A DNA stretch of 17,041 nucleotides from Candidatus Moranbacteria bacterium CG23_combo_of_CG06-09_8_20_14_all_35_22 (GCA_002772115.1 PCRW01000020.1:1-17041), one strand, 5' to 3'. Counted from the stretch's first letter, positions 1-7,193 are shown. Numbers and translations: made by a program. The notes: a model not told the origin generated them from the sequence alone.

Positions 1-231
1 AAGAAAATCTCCAATCGAGACGCCATTTACTCTTATCCGAGTAAAATGGAGACTGAATGTTAATTGTTCAGTGATTATTAACTACGAAATAAGCGAAATA
101 CCCGCCTCGCGTCGACGAAGCGTCTCCGCGAGTCGAGGCGGGCGAAAGTACGAAAAAATAATTTAAAGTATTCGAAAATATTTGTATTAATAATTTTAGT
201 ATTTCGTTAATTTCGTATTTCGTAAAGCATT
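1..231. other. Upstream intergenic region, no gene supported
   Basis: I see no gene here. A frame open from base 1 to a TAA at 61-63 could be the last 20 codons of an upstream gene, but nothing in it is recognisable. An imperfect hairpin (CCATTT.ACTC against GAGTAAAATGG, about 26-52) lies in the same stretch. The rest is AT-rich sequence full of TTTCGTA/TACGAAA words surrounding the GC-rich repeat at 101-142. Confidence 0.5.
101..142 (-). repeat. GC-rich palindromic repeat, copy 1 (inverted relative to 1064-1105)
   Basis: This 42-base block is strikingly GC-rich in an AT-rich setting. Its ends CCCGCCTCG and CGAGGCGGG pair perfectly, so it can fold into a hairpin. Its reverse complement matches 1064-1105 except for a few bases in the centre, and the match continues into the flank (CGAAAGTACGAAAA here, TTTTCGTACTTTCG there). 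The two copies flank ftsE in inverted orientation. It is probably a dispersed non-coding repeat of this genome. Confidence 0.8.
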
Positions 232-1002
232 ATGAGAAGAGAAAATAAAACAGAAACTGAAGATAATATTGAAATAGAAAATGATATAGAAGAAATAATG
301 TCGGAAGAGAATTCGGCGTTGATTAAATTTGATCATGTGAGCAAATTTTTCAAGGATGACAAAATAATTTTGGATAATATCAATTTGGAGATAAAAGCCG
401 GCGAGTTTGTTTCAATTGTCGGACCGAGCGGAGCGGGAAAATCAACCTTGCTTAAAATGGTTTATGTTGAAGAAATGCCAAGCGAAGGTTCAGTTTATTT
501 CGACGGAGTTTCGTTGGATATGATCAGTCGGCGGAAATTGCCCTATCATCGAAGAAGAATTGGTACAATTTTTCAGGATTTTAAATTATTGCCTCAAAAA
601 ACTACTTTTGAAAATGTCGCCTATGCTTTGGAAGTTTGTGGATTGTCTAAAGAGGAAATATTGCAGAATGTGCCACAAATTTTGGATATCGTAGGGCTCG
701 GGGATAAAATGGAAAAATTTCCTCACGAACTTTCCGGCGGAGAACAGCAAAAAGTTGTTTTGGCACGAGCGTTAATTCACAAGCCACTGGTAATCGCGGC
801 GGACGAACCGACGGGAAACTTAGATTCGGCAAATTCATTGGAAATAGTCAAACTGCTTTTAGAAATTAATAAATTGGGAACAACAGTTATTTTAGTCAGT
901 CATGATCGGGAAATTGTAAATAAAGCTAATAGAAGAGTGATTTTGCTCGATCGTGGAAAAATAATTTGTGATGACGCAAAAGGGAAATATAAAGTCTGTT
1001 AA
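232..1002 (+). CDS. ftsE: Cell-division ATP-binding protein FtsE
   Basis: FtsE is the ABC ATPase that works with FtsX at the division septum to control peptidoglycan hydrolases. All ABC landmarks are visible: Walker A GPSGAGKST (residues 64-72), Q-loop around IFQDF (113-117), signature LSGGEQQK (167-174), Walker B LVIAADE (186-192) followed by PTGNLD, and the switch histidine in SHD (H224). FtsX follows after 137 bases. Family members usually begin close to the IKFDHVSK segment. Here about 30 residues precede it, rich in Glu and Asn, so initiation at the internal ATG at 298 (MSEENSAL, preceded by AGAAGAAATA) is a real alternative. Neither start has a strong Shine-Dalgarno. The repeats on both sides do not disturb the frame. 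Confidence 0.93.
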   Translation: MRRENKTETEDNIEIENDIEEIMSEENSALIKFDHVSKFFKDDKIILDNINLEIKAGEFVSIVGPSGAGKSTLLKMVYVEEMPSEGSVYFDGVSLDMISRRKLPYHRRRIGTIFQDFKLLPQKTTFENVAYALEVCGLSKEEILQNVPQILDIVGLGDKMEKFPHELSGGEQQKVVLARALIHKPLVIAADEPTGNLDSANSLEIVKLLLEINKLGTTVILVSHDREIVNKANRRVILLDRGKIICDDAKGKYKVC

Positions 1003-1063
1003 ATTACGAAAGTACGAAATTAACGAAATACGAAACATTTAAAATTCTCTTTTCGTACTTTCG

Positions 1064-1105
1064 CCCGCCTCGACTCGCGGAGACCGCTTGTCGACGCGAG
1101 GCGGG
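1064..1105 (+). repeat. GC-rich palindromic repeat, copy 2
   Basis: Second copy of the block at 101-142, in opposite orientation, within the 137-base gap between ftsE and ftsX. It carries the same terminal pairing CCCGCCTCG/CGAGGCGGG. The centre differs slightly (GACCGCTTGTC here, GACGCTTCGTC in the reverse complement of copy 1). The surrounding TACGAAA and TTTCGTA words form further, weaker complementarity across 1004-1134, so the whole gap could fold as one long hairpin. Confidence 0.8.
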
Positions 1106-1139
1106 TATTTAGTATTAATTTCGTATTTCGTAAAAATAT

Positions 1140-2048
1140 ATGTTTTTAATTATCGGGCGAACAATTAGGGCTAGTTTTATAAATTTTTGGCGTAATGGCT
1201 GGTTGTCAGTGGCAGCGGTGAGTGTTTTAGTGCTGGCACTTTTTGTGGTGGGGTCGGTTTTTATGGTGGGATTAGTGGCAAATGATGTTCTTCAAAATGT
1301 TGAAAAGAAAGTGAGCATTAGCGTGTATTTTAAAACTGATATAAGCGAAGAAAAAATATTGGAAAATAAGAGAGACTTGGAAAATATCAAAGAAATAAGT
1401 TCAGTGGAATATATTTCTAAGGATAAAGCGTTGGAAATTTTCAAACGCGATAATGCTGATGAGCCGGTAATTATGGAATCATTGGAAGAAATTGGAGAAA
1501 ATCCACTGCTTGCATCTTTGGTTATCAAAGCTGATAATCCTAGCCAATATCAAGCAGTGGCTGATTATATAGCTAATGCTTCTTTCAAGGATGATGTCGG
1601 GCGAGTTAATTATGGAAAAAATCGAGAAATTATCGATCGTTTGAATGGAATAATTTTTCAAATCAAGAAAGTCGGTTTGATTTTGGTTGGAATTTTTGGA
1701 ATAGTTTCCATTCTGATAATTTTTAACACAATTAGAATTACAATTTATACCCACAGACAAGAAATTGAAGTGATGCGCTTAGTCGGATCGTCCAATATGT
1801 TCATCCGCTTGCCGTTTATTTTTGAAGGAATAATTTATGGCGTGATTGCTTCGTTTATCGCTTCGCTTATTATTTTAGGAACGATTAAATTTATAAATAT
1901 CTATGCTTCGGCGGTGGTTTCTTCCGGAAATTTATTTTCTTTTTATCTTGCCAACGCGCTTTATGTTTTGGGATTGCAAATTATCATCGGTTCCTTTCTC
2001 GGAGTTGCCAGCAGTTGGATTGCGATGAGGAAATATTTGAAAATATAA
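1140..2048 (+). CDS. ftsX: Cell-division permease-like protein FtsX
   Basis: FtsX is the membrane partner of FtsE; its extracytoplasmic loop activates cell-wall hydrolases. The 302-residue protein has the family layout. A short cytoplasmic N-terminus is followed by a first membrane segment (about 22-45), then a soluble extracytoplasmic domain (about 50-165, starting VEKKVSISVYFK). Three more membrane segments follow (about 175-198, 225-250 and 270-295). The segment IYTHRQEIEVMRLVGSS after the second helix is typical of FtsX and related permeases. The gene follows ftsE in the same orientation, which supports the pair. The ATG at 1140 has no visible Shine-Dalgarno. Transcription would end at the hairpin at 2069-2110. 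Confidence 0.95.
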   Translation: MFLIIGRTIRASFINFWRNGWLSVAAVSVLVLALFVVGSVFMVGLVANDVLQNVEKKVSISVYFKTDISEEKILENKRDLENIKEISSVEYISKDKALEIFKRDNADEPVIMESLEEIGENPLLASLVIKADNPSQYQAVADYIANASFKDDVGRVNYGKNREIIDRLNGIIFQIKKVGLILVGIFGIVSILIIFNTIRITIYTHRQEIEVMRLVGSSNMFIRLPFIFEGIIYGVIASFIASLIILGTIKFINIYASAVVSSGNLFSFYLANALYVLGLQIIIGSFLGVASSWIAMRKYLKI

Positions 2049-2068
2049 AATACAAAAATTTTCAAAAT

Positions 2069-2110
2069 AAAAATCCCCCAGTCGTCTGCGGACGAATGCA
2101 GGGGATTTTT
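2069..2110. terminator. Bidirectional intrinsic terminator between ftsX and the convergent 93-residue gene
   Basis: AAAAATCCCC (2069-2078) pairs base for base with GGGGATTTTT (2101-2110). The loop holds a smaller CGTC/GACG stem. A run of T follows on each strand, so it can serve both ftsX from the left and the minus-strand gene from the right. Confidence 0.85.
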
Positions 2111-2131
2111 GGTTGGCGGTTTTTTTGGGTT

Positions 2132-2413
2132 TTATTTCGCGTAAACCCGAAGAGTATTTTTGGTTAGCGAGTCAGTATGAGTTTCGCTGGAAATAACGTC
2201 CAAAATCCGACCCTCCACATTTATTATTGTTATTTGTTCGAAAAAACTGCCAGGACATTTTTCTCCCTCAACATATTTAAGAGGGAAGCCAACTTCAAAT
2301 CTTTCGATGATTTCAACTATTTGGGTTGGCGTTAGTCCGAGAATGGGGGACTTTTTTATGTCCTGAAAGTCTCTGAAGACCTGAGTCGCATAAAAAGGTT
2401 TTAATTTAGGCAT
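2132..2413 (-). CDS. Small hypothetical protein, 93 residues
   Basis: I do not recognise the family. The start is well supported: reading the minus strand, AAGGAGA lies seven bases before the ATG at 2413, one of only two strong Shine-Dalgarno sites in the window. The protein is soluble-looking with no signal peptide or membrane segment. It has a helical middle (TPTQIVEIIERFEVG, about 28-42) and a beta-like C-terminal half (FEQITIINVEGRILDVISSET). It carries a single cysteine in GEKCPGSF. The gene converges on ftsX and shares its terminator. It is a real gene by its ribosome site, composition and terminator, but its function is unknown. Confidence 0.75.
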   Translation of the reverse strand: MPKLKPFYATQVFRDFQDIKKSPILGLTPTQIVEIIERFEVGFPLKYVEGEKCPGSFFEQITIINVEGRILDVISSETHTDSLTKNTLRVYAK

Positions 2414-2527
2414 TCTTTTCTCCTTATTTTTTGAGGGTTAAAAAAATAAAAATTTATTTTTCAATAAAAAAAATTAAAGAACCAAGTCTATAAATTAACA
2501 TGAAAGAAAAAATTTTGCAAGAGTGAT

Positions 2528-2556
2528 TTGATTTTATTCAAAAATTAAGGTAGATT
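2528..2556 (+). promoter_or_regulatory. Candidate promoter for tRNA-Gln
   Basis: TTGATT (2528-2533) and TAGATT (2551-2556) are separated by 17 bases. This places the transcription start roughly 14 bases before the tRNA. It is a moderate match to the sigma70 consensus. Confidence 0.45.
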
Positions 2557-2576
2557 TAAAAAAGCTGAAAATGTTT

Positions 2577-2648
2577 TGGGGAATAGCCAAGCGGTAAGGC
2601 AACGGGTTCTGATCCCGTCATGCGGGGGTTCGAATCCCTCTTCCCCAA
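2577..2648 (+). tRNA. tRNA-Gln (anticodon CTG)
   Basis: The full cloverleaf can be drawn. The acceptor stem is TGGGGAA/TTCCCCA with discriminator A2648. The D-arm is GCCAAGCGGTAAGGC. The anticodon stem ACGGG/CCCGT closes the loop TTCTGAT with anticodon CTG at 2609-2611. The T-arm contains GGTTCGAATCC. The unusual U1-A72 closing pair is typical of bacterial tRNA-Gln. No CCA is encoded, so the 3' end must be added by a nucleotidyltransferase. Confidence 0.96.
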
Positions 2649-2685
2649 CAAATCAATGCGTCAAAATGGCACCTTTTTTATTATC

Positions 2686-2713
2686 TTGACACTCCAAAAT
2701 AATCTGCTAAAAT
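2686..2713 (+). promoter_or_regulatory. Promoter of the hrcA operon
   Basis: TTGACA (2686-2691) and TAAAAT (2708-2713) are spaced 16 bases apart. The -10 has the TG extension (TGCTAAAAT). The predicted start falls at about 2720, inside the CIRCE operator. Confidence 0.8.
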
Positions 2714-2717
2714 ACAA

Positions 2718-2744
2718 TTAGCACTCACTCTTGACGAGTGCTAA
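2718..2744. promoter_or_regulatory. CIRCE operator (HrcA binding site), perfect copy
   Basis: TTAGCACTC (2718-2726), nine bases, then GAGTGCTAA (2736-2744): a perfect match to the CIRCE consensus. It overlaps the predicted transcription start, so bound HrcA would block the operon. HrcA is encoded by the first gene, giving the usual autoregulated heat-shock circuit in which GroE- or DnaK-dependent folding of HrcA sets repression. Confidence 0.96.
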
Positions 2745-2786
2745 AAGGTAGATTATAATATAAAAAGAAAATAATTTTTTATATAC

Positions 2787-2823
2787 CTCACCCCAACCCT
2801 CTCCTTATAAAGGAGAGGGGGTA
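2787..2823 (+). repeat. Hairpin repeat in the hrcA leader
   Basis: CCCTCTCCTT (2797-2806) and AAGGAGAGGG (2810-2819) form a perfect ten-base-pair stem with a three-base loop. The sequence CTCACCCCAACCCTCTCC resembles widely dispersed intergenic palindromes. It ends ten bases before the hrcA ATG. Its right arm holds the only purine-rich Shine-Dalgarno-like sequence upstream of hrcA, though the AGGAG core lies further from the ATG than usual. Confidence 0.7.
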
Positions 2824-2832
2824 AGAAGAAAT

Positions 2833-3582
2833 ATGAACGACAGACTCAAAAAAATTTTAGCGGTGGTGGTGGAAGAATATACCAATTCGGCTATTCCGGT
2901 TGGATCAAAAATACTGGAAGATAAATATGGTTTGAAAGTGAGTTCGGCGACGATTAGAAATGATATGGTGGAATTGGAAAAGGAAGGTTATTTGCATCAA
3001 CCGCATATCAGCGCTGGACGGATTCCGACTGACAAGGGATATCGTTTTTTTGTGGAGAGTATTATGCCGGATCAAAAATTGAGTTTGACTGATCAAAAAA
3101 AACTGCAAGCGGAAGTTTTGAAATTGAAAGCTAAAAATCAACGACTTTCCCGCACGACAGCTAAATTACTTTCCTCATTATCAGGAAGTTTGGCAATTAG
3201 TGGTTCAGAAAAAGAATTTTATGATTTTGGCATCGGGGAGCTTTTGGAAAATCCGGAATTTCAAAATGTGGATGAATTTTGCCGAATTGCGGAAGCGTTG
3301 GATTATATTGATGAAAATGTGGATACGATTCTTTCCAAGTTAAAAGACGGAGAAACGAGAATTTTTATCGGCAAGGAAAACCCAATCAAGGAAATTTCCA
3401 ATTGCTCAATGGTAGTTAGTCCATATACAACTAAATCTGGAGAAAGAGGAGTGTTGGCGATTGTTGGACCGAAAAGAATGAAATATGCCAAAAATAAATC
3501 GCTTTTGGATTACGCCCGAAAACTTTTGGGCGGATCGATGGTAATAATTTTAATAGCAGAAAGCGGAATAATAATTTTTTAA
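2833..3582 (+). CDS. hrcA: Heat-inducible transcription repressor HrcA, short form
   Basis: HrcA represses chaperone genes by binding CIRCE. The N-terminal winged helix is well conserved: VPVGSKILEDKYGLKVS-like recognition region, then SSATIRNDM (about 37-45), and GRIPTDKGYRFFVE (about 62-75). The C-terminal regulatory part keeps the family sequence IGKENPI, CSMVVSPY and GVLAIVGPKRMKY. At 249 residues it is well below the roughly 320-350 usual for HrcA, so the central region is reduced. The tail is hydrophobic (MVIILIAESGIIIF), unlike the usual ending. The CIRCE directly upstream and the downstream grpE and dnaK confirm the assignment. It ends eight bases before the next gene, which points to co-transcription. 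Confidence 0.93.
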   Translation: MNDRLKKILAVVVEEYTNSAIPVGSKILEDKYGLKVSSATIRNDMVELEKEGYLHQPHISAGRIPTDKGYRFFVESIMPDQKLSLTDQKKLQAEVLKLKAKNQRLSRTTAKLLSSLSGSLAISGSEKEFYDFGIGELLENPEFQNVDEFCRIAEALDYIDENVDTILSKLKDGETRIFIGKENPIKEISNCSMVVSPYTTKSGERGVLAIVGPKRMKYAKNKSLLDYARKLLGGSMVIILIAESGIIIF

Positions 3583-3590
3583 ATAGAGTT

Positions 3591-4505
3591 ATGGAAAAAA
3601 TAAAAAAAATGGAAACTAGTGAACAAAAAAAAGATAGAGCACGGCCAATGGAGATTACTGTCAAAGCGGTGGTAATTGGCGAAGACGGTCAAATACTTAT
3701 TCTTAAAAGAGTAAAAGATTCCGATACCAATCCGGACAAATGGGATATTCCGGGGGGACTTTTGGAGGCTGGTGAAACAATAGAAAAAGCCTTAAGAAGA
3801 GAAATAAAGGAAGAAACAGGATTAGAAGTGGAAATTGGACCGGTTATACGCGTTTCTGAATTTCCCAAAGAAACTAAGCAATTTAAAAAAGAAAAAAGAT
3901 CTTTGCGCTTTATTGCTTATTGCCAAGGAAGTACAGAAGTAAAATTGAGCGACGAACATAGCGAATTTCTTTGGTTAGAAATAGACGAAGCAGTAAAAAA
4001 ATTAAATGAAAAGGACGGTTTTGAAAACGACAAGGGAAATACTTTACTGGATGCTAAAAAATATTTGGAAACGAAAAATTCTTTGGATGGCTGGAAACGA
4101 TGTATGGCGGACTTTGAAAATTATAAAAAACGACAAGCAGAGGAAAGAAAAGATATGATTGCTTTTTCGAATTTAAATTTAATTTCGGAAATCCTTCCGA
4201 TATTAGATAATTTCCATGCTTCGACGGATCATATTCCGGAAGATCAAAAGGATGGCGGATGGGTGGTTGGGATTATGCACATTCAAAAACAACTGGAAAA
4301 AGTTTTGGAAGATAATAATGTTAGTGAAATTGAAGTTAAAATTGGAGATAAGTTTGATCCAAATATTATGGAAGCAATAAAAGATACAAACAAAACGAAT
4401 ATGGACACGAATGAAACAAGTGAGAATAAAGTGAAGAAAGTTTTGATGAAAGGATATAAAATTAATGACAAAGTAATTAGAGTGGCGAGAGTGGTGGTGG
4501 AATAA
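3591..4505 (+). CDS. grpE: Nudix hydrolase domain fused to nucleotide exchange factor GrpE
   Basis: Two complete domains lie in one frame. Residues 21-135 are a Nudix hydrolase, a fold that cleaves nucleoside diphosphates linked to another moiety. The Nudix box GX5EX7REUXEEXGU is perfect at 56-78 (G56, E62, R70, E71, E74, E75, G77). Residues 166-304 are GrpE, the exchange factor that releases ADP from DnaK: ADFENYKKR (173-181), the helix through ISEILPILDNF, KFDPNIMEAI (254-263) and GYKINDKVIRVARVVV (288-303). The usual long N-terminal GrpE dimerisation helix is replaced by the C-terminal helix of the Nudix domain (about 131-165). The position between hrcA and dnaK is the normal grpE slot. 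No stop or frameshift separates the domains. There is no Shine-Dalgarno at the ATG; internal ATGs at codons 7 and 20 would also keep the Nudix domain. Confidence 0.93.
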   Translation: MEKIKKMETSEQKKDRARPMEITVKAVVIGEDGQILILKRVKDSDTNPDKWDIPGGLLEAGETIEKALRREIKEETGLEVEIGPVIRVSEFPKETKQFKKEKRSLRFIAYCQGSTEVKLSDEHSEFLWLEIDEAVKKLNEKDGFENDKGNTLLDAKKYLETKNSLDGWKRCMADFENYKKRQAEERKDMIAFSNLNLISEILPILDNFHASTDHIPEDQKDGGWVVGIMHIQKQLEKVLEDNNVSEIEVKIGDKFDPNIMEAIKDTNKTNMDTNETSENKVKKVLMKGYKINDKVIRVARVVVE

Positions 4506-4600
4506 AATTTTTAATTTTGTAATTTCTAATTTTTAAAAATTTAACTTTTGGATTTATTTAAAAATTCAAAAATTAAAAATTTAAAAATTATCAAAAAACT
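4506..4600. repeat. AT-only inverted repeat between grpE and dnaK
   Basis: AAATTTTTAATTTT (4505-4518) is the exact reverse complement of AAAATTAAAAATTT (4569-4582). The gap holds almost no G or C and no gene. Similar AT palindromes occur before frr and rseP, so this looks like a recurrent intergenic feature rather than chance. Confidence 0.55.
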
Positions 4601-6499
4601 ATGAGCAAAATATTAGGAATCGATCTTGGGACAACTAATTCTGCAATGGCAATTGTGGAAGGTGGCAGTCCAGCGATAATTGAAAACAAAGAAGGAGCGA
4701 GAACTACACCGTCAATGGTGGCCATTTCAAAATCTGGCGAAAGATTGGTTGGGCTTTTGGCTAAGCGCCAAGCAGTGACAAATTCTGGCAACACGCTTTA
4801 TTCAATCAAGCGTCTTATTGGGCGAGCTTTTACGGATGATGAAGTGCAACGCGACATGAAACTCATGCCATATAAAATTGAAAAATCTAATGGCGGAGTA
4901 AAAATAAAAATGGGCGACAAAGAATATACTCCGCAAGAAATTTCAGCGATGATTCTTTCTAAACTCAAAGCAGACGCCGAAGAAAAATTAGGCGAAAAAA
5001 TCGAAGAAGCCGTGATCACTGTGCCGGCCTATTTTGATGATTCGCAAAGAAAAGCTACAAAAGAAGCGGGAGAAATTGCGGGACTTAAAGTTCGGCGCAT
5101 TATTAATGAACCAACTGCAGCGGCTTTGGCCTATGGCTTCAACAAAAAGAAAGATGAAAAAATTGCAGTTTATGATTTAGGTGGCGGAACTTTCGATATT
5201 TCCATTTTGGAAGTGGGTGATGATACCGTAGAAGTAAAATCAACTAATGGTGACACGCATCTTGGTGGAGATGATTTCGACCAAATTATAATCAGCTGGA
5301 TAATTTCAGAATTCAAAAAACAAGAAGGGATTGATCTTGGCAATGATTCATTGGCACTGCAAAGAATCAAAGAGGCAGCGGAAAAAGCTAAGATTGAACT
5401 TTCCACAGCGGCTGACACTGAAATCAATCAACCTTTCATCACCACTGACGCTAATGGACCAAAACATCTCGTGATGAAAATTACTCGCGCTAAACTGGAA
5501 GAATTGGTGGGGGATTTAGTCAAAAAAACACTTGAACCAACCAGAAAAGCTTTGGCGGATGCAAAATTAGAAACTAAAGATATTAATGAAATTGTGATGG
5601 TGGGCGGAATGACTAGAATGCCACTTGTTATTAAAACAGTAGAAGAATTTTTTGGAAAAAAAGTTAATCTTACAGTCAATCCTGATGAGGTAGTCGCATT
5701 GGGCGCAGCTATTCAAGGCGGAGTTTTGCAAGGCGATGTGAAAGATGTTTTATTACTTGATGTAACACCGCTTACGCTTGGAATTGAAACAATGGGTGGC
5801 GTGCGAACACCACTGATTGATCGAAACACAACTGTGCCAACTGCCAAGTCGCAAATATTTTCCACCGCCACTGATAATCAGCCATCAGTAGAAATCCATG
5901 TATTGCAAGGTGAACGAGAAATGGCCGTTGACAATAAAACTTTAGGCCGATTTATCCTCGACGGTATTCCACCATCTCCAAGAGGTATTCCGCAAGTGGA
6001 AGTGACTTTTGACATTGATGCTAATGGAATTTTGAGCGTTAAGGCCAAAGACAAAGCTACGAACAAAGAGCAATCAATTAGAATTGAAGGTTCGTCTGGA
6101 CTTTCCAAAGAAGAAGTGGAAAAAATGAAAAAAGATGCGGAAGTTCATGCGGAAGAAGACAAGAAAAAGAAAGAAATAGTTGAAACAAAAAATATTGCTG
6201 ACACTTTGATTTTCACCACCGAAAAAGCGATTCGTGAGGCGGGTGACAAAATCACCGCTGACGAAAAGAAACCAGTTGAAGAAAAAATTGAAGCTTTGAA
6301 AAAAGTTAAAGACGGCGATGATATCGAAGCCATCAAAAAATCCAGCGAAGAACTTTCGCAAGAAGCCCAAGAGATTGGCGAGAAACTTTACAAGGCATCT
6401 CAACCTGAACCCGACTCTGCCAAGGCTACATCGGGCGAGGCAAAACCAGAGCCAGAGGTGAAGGATGCAGAAACGAAGGAGGGAGAGAAAAAGGAATAA
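4601..6499 (+). CDS. dnaK: Molecular chaperone DnaK (Hsp70)
   Basis: DnaK binds exposed hydrophobic segments of client proteins in an ATP-driven cycle with DnaJ and GrpE. The 632-residue length is normal. The nucleotide-binding domain shows IDLGTTNSAMAI near the N-terminus, VPAYFDDSQRKATKEAG, INEPTAAALAYGF and DLGGGTFDISIL. The substrate-binding domain begins around LLLDVTPLTLGIETMGG, with a charged helical lid and an acidic and lysine-rich tail (EPEVKDAETKEGEKKE). The usual EEVD-like bacterial ending is not evident. It is the third gene of the CIRCE operon, followed immediately by a strong terminator. The ATG has no Shine-Dalgarno; the start is fixed by family alignment to SKILGIDLGTT. Confidence 0.98.
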   Translation: MSKILGIDLGTTNSAMAIVEGGSPAIIENKEGARTTPSMVAISKSGERLVGLLAKRQAVTNSGNTLYSIKRLIGRAFTDDEVQRDMKLMPYKIEKSNGGVKIKMGDKEYTPQEISAMILSKLKADAEEKLGEKIEEAVITVPAYFDDSQRKATKEAGEIAGLKVRRIINEPTAAALAYGFNKKKDEKIAVYDLGGGTFDISILEVGDDTVEVKSTNGDTHLGGDDFDQIIISWIISEFKKQEGIDLGNDSLALQRIKEAAEKAKIELSTAADTEINQPFITTDANGPKHLVMKITRAKLEELVGDLVKKTLEPTRKALADAKLETKDINEIVMVGGMTRMPLVIKTVEEFFGKKVNLTVNPDEVVALGAAIQGGVLQGDVKDVLLLDVTPLTLGIETMGGVRTPLIDRNTTVPTAKSQIFSTATDNQPSVEIHVLQGEREMAVDNKTLGRFILDGIPPSPRGIPQVEVTFDIDANGILSVKAKDKATNKEQSIRIEGSSGLSKEEVEKMKKDAEVHAEEDKKKKEIVETKNIADTLIFTTEKAIREAGDKITADEKKPVEEKIEALKKVKDGDDIEAIKKSSEELSQEAQEIGEKLYKASQPEPDSAKATSGEAKPEPEVKDAETKEGEKKE

Positions 6500-6501
6500 G
6501 C

Positions 6502-6531
6502 AAAAGGGCGGACTTTATGTCCGCCTTTTTT
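6502..6531 (+). terminator. Intrinsic terminator of the hrcA-grpE-dnaK operon
   Basis: GGCGGAC (6507-6513) pairs with GTCCGCC (6519-6525) around a five-base loop. A-T pairs and a G-T pair extend the stem. Six T residues follow the stem. It starts three bases after the dnaK stop codon. Confidence 0.93.
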
Positions 6532-6572
6532 GTGTTAGAATTAAAAAATCGAACAAGTCCTATAAGTCTAAT

Positions 6573-6699
6573 ATGACAAATAAGACAAATCAAGAAAATT
6601 TATTTTTTACGCATGGCGGATATCGAATTTTTGAAGCAAGGAGGTTTTACGGAAAGACTATATCAGAAAAGAAATGAGTTAAGGGGAAATAATTTTTAA
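6573..6699 (+). pseudogene. Probable remnant of a four-helix-bundle (S23-like) gene with internal deletion
   Basis: An ATG at 6573 opens a frame reading MTNKTNQENLFFTHGGYR. About 15 bases later a different frame reads EFLKQGGFTERLYQKRNE and ends in TAA at 6697-6699. From memory, HGGYR near the start and GGFTERLY near the end are typical of four-helix-bundle proteins with the C-terminal suffix domain, relatives of the 23S rRNA intervening-sequence protein. If so, the start and the end survive while the helical core is deleted and the frames no longer join. This rests on motif memory, and the pieces are short. The rest of 6532-6781 holds no other gene I can support. Confidence 0.45.
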
Positions 6700-6781
6700 T
6701 AAATTTAATCAAATATTTTTTTAAGAAAATGTTTTTTCGTATCAAGAATTTTTTAGTTGGTAATAAAGTAATTTAAGTTAT

Positions 6782-7150
6782 ATGATTTTACCCGGTTTAA
6801 AAAAAATAATAGAAGCTAACGCGTTGGGTTTGGCAACAGTTGGAAAAAATGGGAAACCGCATAATATTGCGGTAGCTTGCGTGAAAGTTGAGGGAAATGT
6901 GATTATTATCTCTAACGCACATATCAAAGAATCAATAAAAAATATTGAAAAAAACGATGAGGTCGCTTTGGTTGTTTGGAATAAGGAATGGGAAAAATCT
7001 TGTGTAGGTTTTGAACTTATTGGCAAAGCAAGAAATTTTACTAGCGGTAAATGGTTTGATTATGTTTGCAAGTTGCCAGATAATAAAGGGTATAAAATCC
7101 AAAGCGCTATTGTGGTAGAAATTACTAAAGTTAAAAAACTTTTGTCATAA
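6782..7150 (+). CDS. Pyridoxamine 5'-phosphate oxidase family (FMN-binding split barrel) protein
   Basis: The 122-residue protein looks like a small split-barrel flavoprotein. It opens with a short helix (LPGLKKIIEANALGLATV), then the strand pair GKPHNIAVACVKVEGNVIIIS. Next comes an alpha segment with the common pattern HIKESIKNIEKNDEVALVVW, and strands GFELIGKARNF and AIVVEITKVKKL. Small family members of this type usually bind FMN, F420 or haem, and their substrates cannot be read from sequence. It stands alone between the dnaK terminator and a separately promoted gene. No clear Shine-Dalgarno precedes the ATG. The family call is good; the specific activity is unknown. Confidence 0.75.
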   Translation: MILPGLKKIIEANALGLATVGKNGKPHNIAVACVKVEGNVIIISNAHIKESIKNIEKNDEVALVVWNKEWEKSCVGFELIGKARNFTSGKWFDYVCKLPDNKGYKIQSAIVVEITKVKKLLS

Positions 7151-7193
7151 TTTTTAAATTTAAAAAAAGAATTTTGATGTTAGAAAAAGCTGA

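Noticed and set aside
1..60. End of an upstream gene such as prfB
   Set aside because: A 20-codon open stretch ending at TAA shows no recognisable C-terminus and overlaps a hairpin, so it is too short to call.
6465..6572. Start of a 70-residue ORF overlapping the end of dnaK
   Set aside because: It runs through the dnaK tail in another frame and across the terminator. Only the part from 6573 is considered, as a gene remnant.
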